From: an uncultured Oscillospiraceae bacterium
GTDB taxonomy: Bacteria > Bacillota > Clostridia > Oscillospirales > Oscillospiraceae
DNA: 6,259 nucleotides
Assembly (NCBI GenBank): GCA_934630985.1
Contig: CAKTXO010000093.1
Location: forward strand, 1-6,259
Direction of reading: 5' to 3'
Below the pieces are notes generated by a model. It saw only the letters and a list, made by a program, of their open reading frames with translations. It did no database searches and was not told where the DNA came from. Below, in pieces: positions 5,534 to 6,259 of this stretch. Both the position numbers and the translations under genes were made by a program. Numbering within the stretch: position 1 is the stretch's first letter; each line of letters starts with the position of its first letter.

Positions 5534-6220
5534 CTAGCGCGATTTTGCTTTTTCCTGAATCATCAGAAGATACAGCATACTGCTCATCCGGTTCAGGGCT
5601 TTGGGAATGTCCTCCCGAACTGGGTTCCCCTCCCGGTCGGAAAAGGCCTCCACCGCCGCCAGTTCCGCCTCCCTGGCAAAGCACCGGGCTCGGTTCAGTC
5701 CGGCAATCACCGGGCCGTCGGAAGCCTGGGGCATGAAATGGGGCTGTCCGTAGTAATCCTGGGGCATGTGGCTGCGCTCTCGCTGCTCCTGTTCGCTCAG
5801 ACCGCAGAGGGTGTCCCAGATCAGCGGCTCGTCCAGCACGTCACAGCGGAGGATTTTCCGGGCGAAATCCAGAATTTCCCCCAATGCCCCCTCCGGTGCC
5901 CCCGGTATCCGCTGGCAGAGAATCAGTTCTGCCTCCAAAGTGTCCATTTTCCCCCGGAGCCGGATTCTCGGATGGGTTTTGGGCACCAGAACTTCCCCGT
6001 TCAGGTGGGTCATGTGCTCCGGCTTTTCCTCTGCATAGCCCCCGGATAACAGCCGGTAGCGTTCAGGTCTTGCCTGGGAACCGGGAAGGATTTCGATCCG
6101 CTCCCGGCGAAGAAAATCCCGGGCGGTGCTTGTCAGCTGATCGCCCTTGCCCAGATAGTAGACCCGTTTTCCGTCCCGATTCCGGATGTTCGCCCGGACG
6201 GCCTGCTCATCCCAGAGCAT
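5534..6220 (-). CDS. eutT: EutT-type corrinoid (cobalamin) adenosyltransferase
   Basis: This 228-residue protein should transfer the adenosyl group of ATP to cob(I)alamin, supplying adenosylcobalamin to ethanolamine ammonia-lyase, whose large subunit is encoded just downstream. Residues 26-44 (GDQLTSTARDFLRRERIEI) match the N-terminal EutT region. Residues 80-101 hold the PKTHPRIRLRGKMDTLEAEL segment that opens the adenosyltransferase helical core. Residues 204-221 (DIPKALNRMSSMLYLLMI) match the conserved C-terminal segment (DILQALNRLSS in Salmonella). The HX11CCXXC metal motif of Salmonella EutT, which would lie around residues 55-80, is absent; other Firmicutes EutT proteins also lack it. 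The ATG at 6220 is the first start after an in-frame stop at 6226-6224 and overlaps the upstream gene's stop by one base. The ribosome site is weak, so translation is probably coupled. Family assignment is firm; the absent metal site is read directly from the sequence. Confidence 0.92.
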   Translation of the reverse strand: MLWDEQAVRANIRNRDGKRVYYLGKGDQLTSTARDFLRRERIEILPGSQARPERYRLLSGGYAEEKPEHMTHLNGEVLVPKTHPRIRLRGKMDTLEAELILCQRIPGAPEGALGEILDFARKILRCDVLDEPLIWDTLCGLSEQEQRERSHMPQDYYGQPHFMPQASDGPVIAGLNRARCFAREAELAAVEAFSDREGNPVREDIPKALNRMSSMLYLLMIQEKAKSR

Positions 6221-6259
6221 TACTTACCGGCGGCGCTCTGTTGGCCGCCTCTGCCCTTG
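6220..6259 (-). CDS. C-terminal end of an unidentified upstream gene (partial)
   Basis: Only the last 12 codons and the stop lie in the window, reading KGRGGQQSAAGK followed by TAA at 6222-6220. The stop shares its last A with the eutT start codon (TAATG), a typical translational-coupling junction, and eutT has no convincing Shine-Dalgarno of its own. This frame is preferred over the one ending at TAA 6226-6224, which would give an arginine-rich tail (QGRRRPTERRR). A Gly/Ser/Ala-rich basic tail is compatible with a flexible C-terminal extension, for instance of a shell protein, but the fragment is too short to identify. By position it is an upstream eut operon gene. Confidence 0.5.
   Translation of the reverse strand, partial: KGRGGQQSAAGK

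Noticed and set aside
5490..5684. N-terminal extension of eutB to an ATG at 5684
   Set aside because: The extra 65 residues overlap eutT and are low complexity; with the start at 5489 the key residues align with E. coli numbering exactly.

Overview
The window is the distal part of an ethanolamine-utilization (eut) bacterial-microcompartment operon. All genes are on the minus strand, so transcription runs from high to low coordinates. High GC content, strong GGAGG-type Shine-Dalgarno sites, a Firmicutes-style eut gene set (a PduL-type phosphotransacylase, a short EutN, an EutT without the Cys-rich motif) and a T-box leader at the low-coordinate end suggest a GC-rich member of the Clostridia, perhaps an Oscillospiraceae-like gut bacterium. 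The phylum is fairly safe; the family is a guess.

Layout in transcription order: the last 12 codons of an unidentified upstream gene (6259-6220); eutT, cobalamin adenosyltransferase (6220-5534); a small hairpin; eutB, ethanolamine ammonia-lyase large subunit (5489-4125); a 182-bp non-coding gap packed with inverted repeats (about 4118-3961); eutE, CoA-acylating acetaldehyde dehydrogenase (3942-2515); pduL/eutD-type phosphotransacylase (2504-1899); a small conserved eut-associated protein of unknown role (1902-1504); eutN shell vertex protein (1507-1271); and eutH ethanolamine permease (1268-186). At the eutH stop codon a consensus sigma-A-type promoter (189-160) starts a new transcript. Its leader folds like Stem I of a T-box riboswitch (about 153-1), with a probable AUG (Met) specifier. 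The gene it controls lies beyond the window.

The genes fit one pathway. EutH imports ethanolamine. EutT makes adenosylcobalamin for EutB, which splits ethanolamine to acetaldehyde and ammonia. EutE converts acetaldehyde to acetyl-CoA, and PduL recycles CoA by making acetyl-phosphate. EutN caps vertices of the protein shell that holds the enzymes.

The most notable feature is an absence. In the related Firmicutes eut operons I know, eutC (the obligatory small subunit of the lyase) and shell genes such as eutL and eutM lie between eutB and eutE, and eutA often lies between eutT and eutB. None of these is here. The eutB-eutE junction instead holds an elaborate palindromic element whose hairpin arms carry four copies of one 9-mer in alternating orientation. 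It could mark an insertion/deletion scar, an RNA processing or switching element, or an assembly collapse at a repeat.
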